Positions 47,046-58,000 of a stretch of 64,000 nt of DNA are shown one piece after another. Source of the DNA: Mesostigma viride (Eukaryota; Streptophyta; Mesostigmatophyceae; Mesostigmatales; Mesostigmataceae); assembly GCA_009746045.1 (NCBI GenBank), contig RPFO01002326.1, positions 1 to 64,000 on the forward strand. Direction: 5' to 3'. Each line of letters opens with the position of its first letter. Position 1 is the first letter of the stretch. The notes under the pieces were generated by a model. It was not told the origin of the DNA. It searched no databases and worked only from the letters and a program-made list of their open reading frames with translations. The translations under genes and the position numbers were made by a program.

Positions 47046-47559
47046 CCGAGATAAGAAAATAATAGGTGTGGTCCTTGACGGCACCACCACCTTCATGACA
47101 GGCAGCGCAGCCAGCCGATTCAAATATATGAAGATTCCAATAATGCTTTGTGATGAAAGCAATGCCCAAACCATTCATTCCATAACATTTGATGAATTAC
47201 AACGAATGCCGAGTTGTGCTGCCGCAACTGTAAGAGTAACTATCCTTGAGACCGGCCCATCGAGATCACCACAGACCGACCATGACACCACTGTGGCGCA
47301 ACAGCTAGTGTTTACTTACGTCGTAATCTATATATATCAACTGCGTGACTCTGCGCTCATGTCCGGCAGTTACTGGCATGCACACTGGCCAACGACAAAC
47401 CGGCCCTTTCACGGGACTGTTCCCGGGTCAGCAGAACGTTTCTCGTCCACAGTGCCAACAACATCCCAACCGGACTTTTCGTGATAGACTCGGCATGGGT
47501 CACATGTGCTACACTAGACGTGACGGGCTCACACCCGGGCAGCCTCCTGGTTTGTCTGT

Positions 47560-47710
47560 AATATGGAGGCAGATGGTGCGCAAGGATAGATGGCAAGTAG
47601 TGCAGGAGACCACCCCCAAGCCTGTGGGGGCTCCGCGTGTGACCAAGTATGGCATTCATAGCGATTCGGGCCGCGGTGCCCACACCCCTGTAACTAGGAC
47701 CTAGATAGCT
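47560..47710 (+). mobile_element. LINE C-terminal and 3' UTR fragment
   Basis: Encodes VIWRQMVRKDRWQVVQETTP with a following VGAPRV and stop, a diverged version of the family A C-terminus (VIWKKMMDKAKWAQVIEDN). The same piece recurs at 48802-48950. Confidence 0.7.
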
Positions 47711-47734
47711 TATACCATCCATTCCATACATTCA

Positions 47735-48720
47735 GACCTGGCTGGACTGTCTGGGCCTGGAGGCGCGGGCGGTGGGGTTGGAGATTAGTGTCAAAACTGA
47801 GGCGATGGTGATTGGGGCCTCCAGTACACCACCGCTGCCGCGCCTGCTTGACGGGACGGAGGTCCCGTTCCGCGACCGCTTCAAGCTGTTGGGGAGCTGG
47901 CTTCCTGACACTGCCGACGATGTGGACACCCGCATCGGCCTTGCCTGGGCCAAGCTCCGTGATCGCTCAAACCCTACTGGCGCTCGAAGGGCCTGCATGG
48001 ATGACCACCGCAAGCGCATGCTCTTCAAGGTCCTCGTCCTCACGGTGCTCACGTATGGCGCCGAGGCGTGGACCATCCCACCCAAACTGGCAGCTAGGTT
48101 AGACGGCACGGTTTACAGGATGCTCCGACAGGTCCGTTAACGTAGGTTTTTCCGAGCGTCCGTCATCAGAATCTTTGTACCATGGCATGCCTCGTATTTC
48201 GGACGAGATTCAGTTAGGCAGCGTAGGATAGCATTTGTAGGACACCTTGCTCGCACCAGCCAGGTCGACACCGCCCTTGGCCTGGCCGGCCCCCAGCGGC
48301 TTGGCCAGCCAGGGCGGCACATTCTGACCTGGCCTGGCCCTAAGGACATTCCTAAAAAGGTAGGGAAACATGCCATGACCTATTATTACCCAGATGTTGC
48401 TGGACGACCTAGTGGTCCCAGTCCAGTTTGAGCACCGCATCCACTCTCTCTCCCGTCTTTGGACTGCCATGCAGGACAAGACGCGGTGGAAGAAGATTGT
48501 CAAGGCGCACACGCCCGACCCTGTGGGCAAGCCACCTCCCCCCAAGCGGAGATGGCGTTTTGATGAGTAGTGTAGTTAGGATTTTCTAGACTAGATAGCA
48601 TAGAGTTAGGATAGTTCGATCCCGCGGCTTCCTCCACCCCATCCATCATGGAACTGACTGAATATGTGCTACATGACCTCCCCACGGAGGCATGTTATAA
48701 TTTAATTTAATTTTTTAAAT
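47735..48720 (+). mobile_element. LINE family A-like RT C-terminal half with 3' end
   Basis: Encodes TWLDCLGLEARAVGLEISVK, then FKLLGSWLPD, LFKVLVLTVLTYGAEAWTIP and RLDGTVYRMLRQ, parallel to 13585-13990. After a break at about 48140 the downstream GHLARTSQVDTALGLAGPQR region and the KTRWKKIVKAHTPDPVGKPP C-terminus follow. It ends with a hairpin CCTCCCCACGGAGG (48677-48690) and an AATTTAATTT tail. Confidence 0.8.
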
Positions 48721-48729
48721 CCATTCCAT

Positions 48730-49101
48730 CCCATGTTCCCCTCCCACTGAGGACTTATGCTCACGTGAGGCAGTCACGTGTCTATTAATTAATTAATTAT
48801 AATGGAGGCAGATGGTACGCCAGGATAGATGGCAAGTAGTGATGAAGGAGACCACCCCCAAGTCTGTGGGGGCTCCGCGTGTGACCAAGTATGGCATTCA
48901 TAGCGATTCGGGCCGCGGTGCCCACACCCCTGTAACTAGGACCTAGATAGCTGACACCATATATTCCATCCCATGTTCCCCTCCCACTGAGGACTTATGC
49001 TCACGAGACGCAGTCACGTGTCTATTAATTAATTAATTAATTAATTAATTAATTAATTAATTAATTAATTAATTAATTAATTAATTAATTAATTAATTAA
49101 T
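48730..49101 (+). mobile_element. Two family C LINE 3' ends in tandem
   Basis: CCCATGTTCCCCTCCCACTG...GTGTCTATTAATTAATT occurs twice (48731-48800 and 48970-49101). Between them lies a second C-terminal fragment (48802-48950) identical in plan to 47562-47705. One LINE has inserted into the ATTAATTA tail of the other. The distal tail is an 77-bp perfect (ATTA)n run. Confidence 0.8.
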
Positions 49102-49129
49102 CATAATCGTCTATGAATGAAGGGTCCCA

Positions 49130-50340
49130 AGCCCAGGTCTAGCTGCGCGGCGCGCCGCTCAACTGCGTAACTCAGGCGTCCCCCCTACACACCGGGGTGT
49201 GGCAGGGCTGTGTGCGCTCTCCCGGTCTCCCCATATATTTATTCATCACTCCGTGGCATGCCTTTGCGCATGACACGCAAGTACTTACTTACTTACTTAC
49301 TTATTCATCAATATGGTGGACTATATTAATTATGAGGCATGCACACTTTTGCCTGGGAGGAGGGGCGCCCGCCGGGGATCGAGATCGTGCGGAGTACGCC
49401 AGCTACGGCGGGGTTGACCCGCCCTTCCGACTCAAGCAATCTGATCTACGCTGATGACACGACGCTCGTGGAGACCCCGGAGTCCGCCCAACTCTGCTAG
49501 ATAGCTTGTTGACTGGATGCGCGGGCGGTGCGTGGGGCTTACGATCAGCAAGAAACTGAGGTCATAGCCATCGGCTTCCCCGCTGCATGGGACCACCCCA
49601 CCCAACCTCAGTCCTGCTTGATCGACAGCAGCCCTAGCTGTCGACCCCCCCCGCGACTCGCTTCAAGAAGCTCCCTGGCTGCCAGCTGCATGGCTCCCCT
49701 CCACGGCCGACGACATCAACACCCTGGCATTTGGGCCAGGCCTGGGCGGCCCTCCGCCGCCTCCACAGGAATCTGGCCGACGTGTCGCTACCTGAGTGAG
49801 CGGCGCAAGCGCATTCTGATCAAGGCAAATGTCCTCAGCATCCTCCTCCGGTTGCGAGGCCGGTGGACCCTGGACCAGGCGCTGAGCAAGCACCTTGACG
49901 GCACTGTCACTCAAATGCTCCGTCACATCCTCGGCGTCCGCTACCAAGAGCGCCGCACACGGGCCGAGCTCTGCTGCGAGCTCCATCTTGTCACCCATAC
50001 CATCCGACACTGCCGCCTCCTTTTTGCCGGGCGCCATCTTGCCCGCACAGACCAGGTGAATACCCGGCCGGTCGGATGTGGGCCCTGCGGGCGGCCGGCT
50101 TAATTACCTGACTGGCTAACAATGTACACACCTCCTCCGATATGGCAGGGTCCCCTTGTCCCGTCCCAACCCACTGGAAAACTTGCACGCGCCCCGTACG
50201 TGCACACCGAAGCGCGGCACGACCCGGCTTAGTTCGGTTTCGCGGCTTCGCCCACCTCCATCCATCCAGCAACGGAGTAGTGCTACAGTACATGATCTCC
50301 CAGCGGAGTCATGTTATAATTTAATTAATTTAATTTTAAT
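49130..50340 (+). mobile_element. LINE family A-like RT relic with 3' hairpin
   Basis: GTGTGGCAGGGCTGTGTGCG (49197) is motif B, and CTGATCTACGCTGATGACAC (49440) is the YADD region. RKRILIKANVLSILLRLRGR and TVTQMLRHILGVRYQER follow the family A thumb, and FAGRHLARTDQVN its C-terminal part. Many frameshifts. 3' end: ATCTCCCAGCGGAGTCATG (50294) then AATTAATTT tail. Interrupted at 49249-49300 by a family E tail. Confidence 0.75.
49249..49300 (+). mobile_element. 52-bp LINE family E tail insertion with 10-bp target duplication
   Basis: Insert begins CTCCGTGGCATGCC and ends in four ACTT repeats. It is flanked by TTATTCATCA at 49239-49248 and 49301-49310. The host sequence (RT motif B region of another LINE) is continuous without it. 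Confidence 0.85.
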
Positions 50341-50391
50341 GGTCGGGGCATGATGCAGACGATATTTGTAACTTTCAAGTGATCATTTTTA

Positions 50392-50450
50392 TAACGAGAT
50401 TAGCATAATACTCCGTGGCATGCCTATGCGCAAGTACTTACTTACTTAGA
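50392..50450 (+). mobile_element. LINE family E tail fragment
   Basis: ACGAGATTAGCATAATACTC, then CGTGGCATGCC and ACTTACTTACTTAG. It matches the inverse of 21061-21140, including the GAGATTAGCAT part. Confidence 0.75.
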
Positions 50451-50619
50451 GTCTTTTTCTATTTATACTGTAGCATGTAGAATGTTACACCTGTCACGTG
50501 CACCGCTAACGAGCAGCACGGTACACAACCAGCCATAGCCTTAACTTAGCCCTCAGACAGCCAGCCACGCTACGTCCTTGCTATGCTTCGCTTGCTTGCC
50601 CACGCCCCTTGTTATGATA

Positions 50620-50765
50620 TGCTGTGGGATGCCTCGGGCATGAAGGAGAAAGGGGGTCCCTGCCCTTTCTTCCTGTCGTGCATCTACAGGGATTAAAAGC
50701 ACTCCGGTGCTTCATGACTCCCCAGTTCCCAACGGGAGCACGCGTTTAATTAATTTATACTGTAG
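50620..50765 (+). mobile_element. LINE 3'-end fragment with hairpin
   Basis: CCAGTTCCCAACGGGAGCAC followed by TTTAATTAATTT. Related to the family A 3' end at 15450-15490 but diverged upstream. Confidence 0.6.
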
Positions 50766-51554
50766 CGTGCAATATTGGCGTATACATGGGGTAACATCCC
50801 CAACATGGCCAGCATGCATGGACAACTCTGAACTCACCAAGCATACTTGAATGGTCTCACATAATTATTCACCAAACAATATTCAGCATTTTGCAAAAAT
50901 GAATAACAAGTGATATTAGCATACGTCAAACTGTTTTGGGGTGCGCGCCACCTCCCCTTTAAAAGTTGGGTGTGTGTGCCAGTGGCCAATATGTATAGCT
51001 ATGTAGGAATAGTTGTCCAAATTAATAGCTGACCAGCAAGCAAGAAAATAATGTACACAAAAATAGCCGAGCTCGGGCAGCTCATATCGGTATCTACCTC
51101 GGCAGCGGTCCCATTTAAGAATATGCAGATTGCAAGGATTGATCGGAGACCGCTGTCCTCGCAACAGCGCAGCTGGTCCCCGCAAAAGAATATGCCAATG
51201 CCAGGGGGCTATAGTATCAACAGCTATGCAAGAAACAGTACAGGCTATGCCTGCAATACCCAGAATAAATCAGCACGTGCGAGGGCACAACAAGCTGTCC
51301 CAGCTAGACTGCGCATTTGTTCCCGCACAGATTGCCTCATTACCCAGCGGCCAATTGTTAGCCAAGGCTTACGAATCAGAAAAGAATAGTGCATGCACAT
51401 CTGGGCTGAAAGCCTGATGTCAATCGCGACGTGGCCAGGGATTAACTGATGGCCAGGTTTCATTGACACTCAGCAATGCTAAAGCCTGATGCTTACAAGG
51501 CGGCAGCCCTCATGCGGGCTGCGCCCTATGTCAGTAGTTTTCAGCATGGTGTGT
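50766..51554. other. Region without supportable gene
   Basis: No recognisable motif on either strand. It may hold the 3' UTR of the secreted-protein gene on the minus strand. Confidence 0.4.
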
Positions 51555-52534
51555 TTACAAACCCATGCGGCGGTTTGATGTCGGCTCAACACACCCACAT
51601 GTCCGGTATTCCTTGCCTTCGATTGGGGATTTGACCACCTTGGGCGCGCACACACGCTTCTCGGGATACTCGGAGCAAGAGGCCTTGCTGCATTCCGCAA
51701 CGTGGTGACTGTCATCGACCTTGGTGGGGTAGCACTCCGGGCACTCGCAGTGGTCCACCACCGAGACGAACTCCTGGAAGGTCATCTCCCAGCGTATGAG
51801 TAGGTTGCCCTCCCTATCCACGGGGAGACACCTGCGCCGATCGGTCAGACGAAACGATATCCACCGATCGAATGCACATGGAAAGAAACGTTGAGAAACA
51901 TCACTATTGTTGCGACATGTGCACGCGGCTACATTTATGTTTTTGTAAACGACCAAAAAACAGAAGGTATTCTGCCTCGCGCAAAGACATCACAATGTAA
52001 TAGACACGGCAGCCTGCAGTGACGAACTGCACACGATCATTACTAGGCACAGACTAGAGCACTAGGCGAGTTGGTCACGCCGGCTACCGATTGCAAAACT
52101 CTCCATCCATCAATCTTTCGCGCTTACCGACGAGTGACGAATGGCTCCGCGGATGTTGGATCTTCTGGGCAAGAGCCTTTGCAGCCAGTAGTTGTCTCGC
52201 CTTTCCAGTCAACCTCGCAAGTTACGGGCTCGGGCGGAGGGGGAGGGCTGCAGCCGCAATAGCCGCCGAACTTCTCGGGCTCAAAGTTTTCCATGGCATT
52301 TCCTTCCTTGTCGATTGGCAAGCACTTCCGATCGATGATGTTTCCCTTTTCGTCGAGGATGGGGCGGCATCGACCCTCGCAAGTTGCGAACCTGTAAGAG
52401 AAGCTGTATGAAGGGATAAGGTCCATTTGCACCTCGTTGTATCTTGCCTGGCAACATTGTTCCGGCTCAATAAATGCTGTGGAAAATGGGCTTGCTGCGA
52501 GTAAGATGGTGGCAATAGCCACAAAATACGCCAT
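51555..52534 (-). CDS. Small secreted cysteine-rich protein, unknown function
   Basis: Two exons, 52534-52128 and 51831-51555, joined in phase 2 by GT-AG; 227 residues. The chosen ATG (52534) starts a clear signal peptide: MAYFVAIATILLAASPFSTA. The mature part has two related modules. Module 1: CEGRCRPILDEKGN, KCLPIDKEGN, YCGCSPPPPPEPVTCEVD, GCKGSCPEDP. Module 2: RRCLPVDREGNLLIRW, DHCECPECYPTKVDD, CSKASCSEYPEKRVC. The shared pattern is C-L-P-[IV]-D-x-E-G-N, a CxC pair, a Pro-containing linker and a CxxxC plus Pro. About 20 Cys suggest a disulphide-rich extracellular protein. The Pro run may be hydroxylated, as in algal wall proteins (inference). I do not recognise the family; it is not an obvious pherophorin. 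Confidence 0.6.
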
Positions 52535-52810
52535 TCTAAGCGGGATTTCGCGATTGCACCACCCACCAGTGACAACTGACACCACACGATGGTTGCAAGA
52601 ACATCGGAATAAACTAGGAAGTGGCGATGGAATTTATACTGCTTGGCGTGATTCTTGTACTCAATTTGCTGCCGCGTGGCAATCAGAGGATTGTCCGAGG
52701 CATTATAGCTGTGCGGATTCCGAATCTTGGTGTTGACCATAGGCTACAACTCTCATTGTTTGCCACGTGGCGGATTATTGCACACCATCCCTAGCACACC
52801 TGACACCATA

Positions 52811-53107
52811 GATTCCGGAGAACCGGATTTGTTTCCGTTTCCGGTTTGGGGTCTTTGATTCTGTGCTCGCTGAAGCGAAATGGTGACGCGGCATGCAAAC
52901 ATGTTTTGGAGGCGTACGACATAGTACGACCGTGACCGGAAAACCGGCGCGCGCAAGGTATCACCGCTCACCCGGATTCTCTGGGCATGAACAAAATTTG
53001 TTCCCGAAGGTCGGTCGTCGTGACTCGACCAGTCCAGGTTCAAAGCGCCGCGCCCGAGGCCGGGAACCAGAAATGAACAGGAAATGGAAACAAATCCGGG
53101 TCCCCGG
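52811..53107. mobile_element. Candidate MITE with imperfect 35-bp inverted ends
   Basis: Left ATTCCGGAGAACCGGATTTG with TTTCCGTTTCCGGTTT faces right-end GGAAATGGAAACAAATCCGG with GTCCCCGGAAC. The core GGATTTGTTTCC is exact in both arms. Internal sequence is non-coding. No target duplication could be fixed, so the borders are approximate. It lies upstream of the secreted-protein gene. Confidence 0.5.
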
Positions 53108-53276
53108 AACCTCTCGAATATTGGGACAAAACAATGACCCATTTGCGCGGGCCTTTTAAAGCCCGCTCGTGAGTTCGTGCCTCAAAGCCCTAGCTATTGA
53201 GGAATGAGGGGTAGTCCCAAAATACTTTTTTAAAGATCTTTTAGCCATTAATGGGCATGGGTTTGGTTGCCCTGAT

Positions 53277-54250
53277 CAGTGTTTTTTTTAGTGGCGATAC
53301 ACCGCCAAATGTGGCGGTGTGGCACTTTTTTTGGCAAAATGTGGCGGTGCCACCCACTTGGACAGGGCACCCAAGAAGCCACAATTTGGCCGTGCTGTTC
53401 TACTTTGTAGTTTCGTTTCGCCACAGGGTGGCCGTGCCTGAAGTTCACTCTAGTACAGGCTACGCCACAATTGGCGGTGTCAGCCGGTCTTCCGGCCGGC
53501 GTTCCGCCACAAGCCTCCCTAGTACTAGAACTACTATGAGTATTACTATGACTGACTGACTTACTGACTGCATAGTGCATGTACGTAGAGCCCGGCCAAG
53601 TGCCAAGTGGCAAGTGGCCCGCTGCCAGAGACCAGAGTGCACTGTGCAGACTGCAGCTTGTGTGCATTTTCTGGCTTCAGCTGGCTGGCGGCCTGGCGGC
53701 TGGCGCCTCAGTTCCAGTCACTCGCCAGCCATACAGTACTGTACTGCATTGCATTGACTATGTGTTTCGACTTTCGGCACTTCAGTAATCGTTTTGTTAA
53801 GCAGTGGCTGTAGTGGTAATCGTTGTTGTTAATTTACCAAGTACGCCCGGCGCCGATGCCTGAGACGGAGACGCTCGCCCGCCTTGTGTACAGGCATTCA
53901 CGCCTTAAGTTGGGTTCGAGGTTTTTGGTCAACCCAACTTCAGGCGTGAACCCAACTTAAGGCGTGAATGATTCTAATAAATTCTACTAGTTTGAACTTA
54001 AGATAATTAAACATACTGTTCTGAACTACTTTGAACTTGGAATGCCAGTACGGCGCCGCGCCGCGCTGACCCCGCTGCCGGTAGGGTCATTTGCTGCACC
54101 AAAAAGCCAGCCCGCCACACGTGGCCGTGCCAAGCCCACTTTTAATTGGCTTAAAGCCACACATTGGCCGAGTAAACTGAAGTTTTCATAGTTCGAAACG
54201 CCACAAGTGGCCTAGCGCCACTAGTAACGAAAACCTTAAAAAAAACACTG
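53277..54250. mobile_element. Non-autonomous hAT element, 974 bp, 8-bp target duplication
   Basis: Ends CAGTGTTTTTTTTAG and CTTAAAAAAAACACTG are inverted; GCCCTGAT flanks both sides (53269-53276 and 54251-54258). CAGTG ends and an 8-bp duplication are diagnostic of hAT elements. Subterminal regions are full of GCCAC/GTGGC motifs, probable transposase binding sites. No transposase is encoded. Confidence 0.88.
53895..53970. repeat. Perfect 22-bp inverted repeat (hairpin) inside the hAT element
   Basis: CATTCACGCCTTAAGTTGGG-TT (53895-53916) and its exact inverse (53949-53970), with a 32-bp loop that contains a further partial copy (AACCCAACTTCAGGCGTGAA). Confidence 0.9.
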
Positions 54251-54414
54251 GCCCTGATAGGATCGTGTTCCAAAACCCAAGTCTTTTGAATGTGGCTGCT
54301 GTAGCAAAAGTTCTGATTTTATGGTTGCTAACTTGACTTCGGAACGAATGACACCCATTTGCTCCCATTCGAGTGCCCATTTCCCGGCCGGACCCTAGCC
54401 GGACATATACATTT

Positions 54415-54466
54415 CCGGTACTGTACTGTACTGTACTGTACTGTACTGTACTGTACTGTACTGTAG
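54415..54466 (+). repeat. (ACTGT)n pentanucleotide tract
   Basis: Ten uninterrupted TACTG units, between the hAT element and CEP290. Confidence 0.95.
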
Positions 54467-55009
54467 GATGTGCTCCGCCAGCCGCCAGGCGCCAGATGAA
54501 CATTTTTACGTGGCATATGGCAGATTAAAGAATATTGTCTTTGTCAAGGGCCAGGCATCATGGCGGCAAAATTTGCCGAGAAAGGTTTCAAGTTTTGACC
54601 GTTCAGCAACACAAGACTTGGGCCTTGCCTGGGTGTTGGCCTTGCGAAAAATTTTGTTCTCACTAAAACTTGATCCACCATTGCTTGCTTTCTGTTGCCC
54701 GGCAATAATTCCAAATTTCCTCGAATGGAATTTGCGTTTTTGAACACCTAGATATTATTTAGACTCTGAACGCCTAGGTATTATTTAGAAATTTATGGGG
54801 ATTTGTTGTCGGAGCTTGATCGCCACAATTCGGTTTGGCTTGCCGCCATATTTAGATCCAGTGTCGTTGTCGCCGATGCGTAGGGAGGGATAAACACAAA
54901 AACGATGGGATGTAATTAACCGAGGCAATCGAAGCCATGTCGTTCTCAAGGTTACTGCTTCTTTGACGCCCGAATTCAGCCTCACTGGCCTGGCAGTGAA
55001 ACTGCGCTC

Positions 55010-58000
55010 ATGCCGGATGCACCTCGGGGCCGGCAGGCCTCGTTTGTCCCTCGGGCGAAAACAAAGGCTATAAGTTGGGATGAAATACTGGACGTTGACG
55101 TGGATAAGTTTCAAAAGGTAAGTACCGTTGCTCCTCTGCGCATATTTAGATATAATCTGCTGCGGTTGTTGACAGCCGGGGCATATCCGACCTGATAGCG
55201 TGGTCGATTAGCCAAGGTGTTCGAAATCAGCCTAATTAAATCTCCATGGAATAACGGATATATTTTACAAGCACTTCCCGGCCATATCTGCCCTGTAGGT
55301 CGCGTACGTCTATCCACTTGGAAGTTCTAATCCCTACGTCCCGTTTGCCCACCATGTTGGTTTGTCAGGTGGGAGACGCTGATGGCGACCTCACGGACGC
55401 TCTGCTAGCAGCGTCGAAGTCCCTGCGTGCCGCAACTATTGGGAGCAAGCTCGCAGATGAGGCGGAGCCTGCTAACCTGGTGTGCATCGCCCGCTCTTGA
55501 TGCCCATAAGTTTTCCTTTCTCGACAGCCCCGTTTGATGTGAGGATCGACATTTTCTGAAACGCAGACAGTTTAAAACCTTTCTCCTCATTTACTGGAAT
55601 TATCTCACTCATTAGATAATCTATCTAAGGAGCCAAGGGTAAGCATGCAGCCAAACGTGCTCCCCTTGCTTGAGAAACAGAGTTCTGACATAGGTGGGCT
55701 TATCCCAATTGAGTGGGTGAAAGGTGCAATAGATCGAGTGATCATTCAACCTCCCATTCCTGAGGCCTTGGTGGCAAAAGCATTGCCAGCGCTGCCCTGG
55801 CGGTCTGGCAACACTGGTAACATGCGTCATGGTGTTCAAGTCAATGCTGTGACATGGCAAGTTGTTTGCGCAACGCCCCCCATCTTGGCCCCCCATTCAC
55901 CTCCCCCCCCCCCCCCCCCCCCCCCCCCCTTGCTTTCCCCCTTCTCCCCCTTCAATCTCTCCCCTTTCTCTTCACTCCTGCCACGGACCCCATCCCCCCC
56001 CCCCCACTTCCTCCCCTGCCCTCCTCCCACCTTCCATCCCCCTCCCCCCCCTTCTCCCCCCCCCTTGCTCCCCCCCCGTGATGCAGGTCCACCTAGCGCG
56101 CGTGCTGCAGCTTGCGCTCGAGTATGAGAAGCACGAGGACAACCGCACGATCCAGCAGCTGGAGAGCGAGCTGGACGCCGCCAGCAAGGGGGCGGGCGCC
56201 AGCGGCAGGTCCCGCATGAACAGCAACGAAAGTATGGGCACTCCTCCCACATTAGGCAGGCTGTGGGGTGGGAATTCATTGGCCTCTCGTTTATCCTTGA
56301 GGATGTGGCGTATGCATGGTTGTACATATGTTGTCATGTGTGCTGTCAATCTCTGCTCATCGGAGCTGATGTCCAGTTGACCGGGGGGCTCTGCACGGTT
56401 CTCTTGCGTGTGTAGCTGCTGCTCCCTGAAAAACCAATGGTTGCCTGTTTGCCTTCGCAGTCATCTGGATCTGGGTGCAGAGTATAATTTTGTCATTAGC
56501 AAGCCCTTGACTCACCTCCCCATGATGTCAGCGGTGCTGCGAAGATTCCGCCACAAGACTTGCGTTGTTTGGTTGGCGTAATGAAACTGTTCTTCTTTGC
56601 CAGCTACAGTTTCCTCGCACGTGGTAGGCAAAAGACCTACCCCGCTTAGCCATCATGTGTCCCCTCACACTGGCACTGGCTGCGTGCGTAGCAAGGCATC
56701 TATTGGTCCCAGTCTCTGCTTCCACGGTTGGACTTGTGGAGCCAGCCTACAGTTGGGCAACCAGGGAGCTGCGGTATGGTCCTGCTCTGTATGATATTGA
56801 CCCAACGGCATGGTCATTTGCTGCACACATGGTTTTGTGTTGCGTTTGGCTCCTCTCGCAGGCGCCACAGATGCGGTCATCGCTGGCTACGAAGCGGAGC
56901 TCCAGGAGTTGAATGACAAGATTACGGTAAGCAGCGGTCGCCATGGTGGCCACTGGACAAGGTCCGTGGGGCTTTGGAGAGACTTTTTAGGCGACGGCTG
57001 TGCCTAGGTTGATGCGTGTGGCATGATGGCTAGGCAGTTGCTCCCAACGGGCTGCATGCGAAACCTTGCATCCAGTATTTGCCTCCAGTATGGCGCTGTC
57101 ACGATCCTGTGAAAGAGGCAAATGTGGTCATATGCAACAGGCAGGCTGTGGTACGTTGCACGTAATCCTGGTCCAGACTGGGTGATTTCCCTGCATGCTC
57201 TTACTTGCATGCAAGGCTGATTTCCTGAGTAGTGATCGCCCACCAATTTCCCACTTACGCTCATCAGATGGCTTCAGGAGCGATGCTTCTTGGGGGCTGG
57301 CAGGGAAACCATTCGTGGCTGGTGAACTCACATTTGTGCAGGAGTGTCATCATCCTGATTTGCGGCGACGGTTCCTTGTAGGTGGCAGCTGCTAATAGAA
57401 GTTTTGTGAACCCTTCTGCTGCTACTCTCTTGCTCACCTACGCTGTCCTTTGCCTTCCCTTTCCCTCCCCCCCCCCCCCCCCCCCCCCCTTTTCCCTCCT
57501 TTGCCTTCCCTTTCCCTCCGTCCCCCCCCCCTTTCCCTCCTTTGCCCTCTTTTGCCCTCCTGTGCCCACCCTTCCCATCCTTTGCCCTCCCTTTCCCTCC
57601 CTTTCCCTCCCTTTCCCTCCCTTTCCCTCCCTTTCCCTCCCTTTCCCTCCCTTTCCCTCCCTTTCCCTCCCTTTCCCTCCCTTTCCCTCCCTTTCCCTCC
57701 CTTTCCCTCCCTTTCCCTCCTTACCCGCCCTTTCCCTCTCTCTCCCTCCCTTTGTTTCCCTTTGTTTCCCTTTTTTGGCTTCCTTTGCCTTGTCTCCCTG
57801 TGGGCCTACTGCCGGTATCTTGCAGGAGCTGTACGCGGCGCTGGACGAGAAGGATGACGAGATTGATGAGATGCGCGACAAGCTGGCAGAGAAGGACGGC
57901 AAGGACGGTGCGTGCCCATGCAGGTGGTGGCTAGCACGGTGGGGGTAGGGTGGGGGACCCCGTGTTGCTAGATGGAAGAGATACGTGACAACCTGGCCGA

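Noticed and set aside
49025-49101. Telomere-like or centromeric repeat
   Set aside because: It is a plain (ATTA)n run directly after a LINE 3' end and matches the tails of the other LINE copies.
55645-55860. Open frame with LLEKQSSDIGGLIPIEWVKG between CEP290 exons 2 and 3
   Set aside because: Exons 2 and 3 join in phase and match the CEP290 N-terminus directly; this frame has no acceptor-donor pair and no family match.
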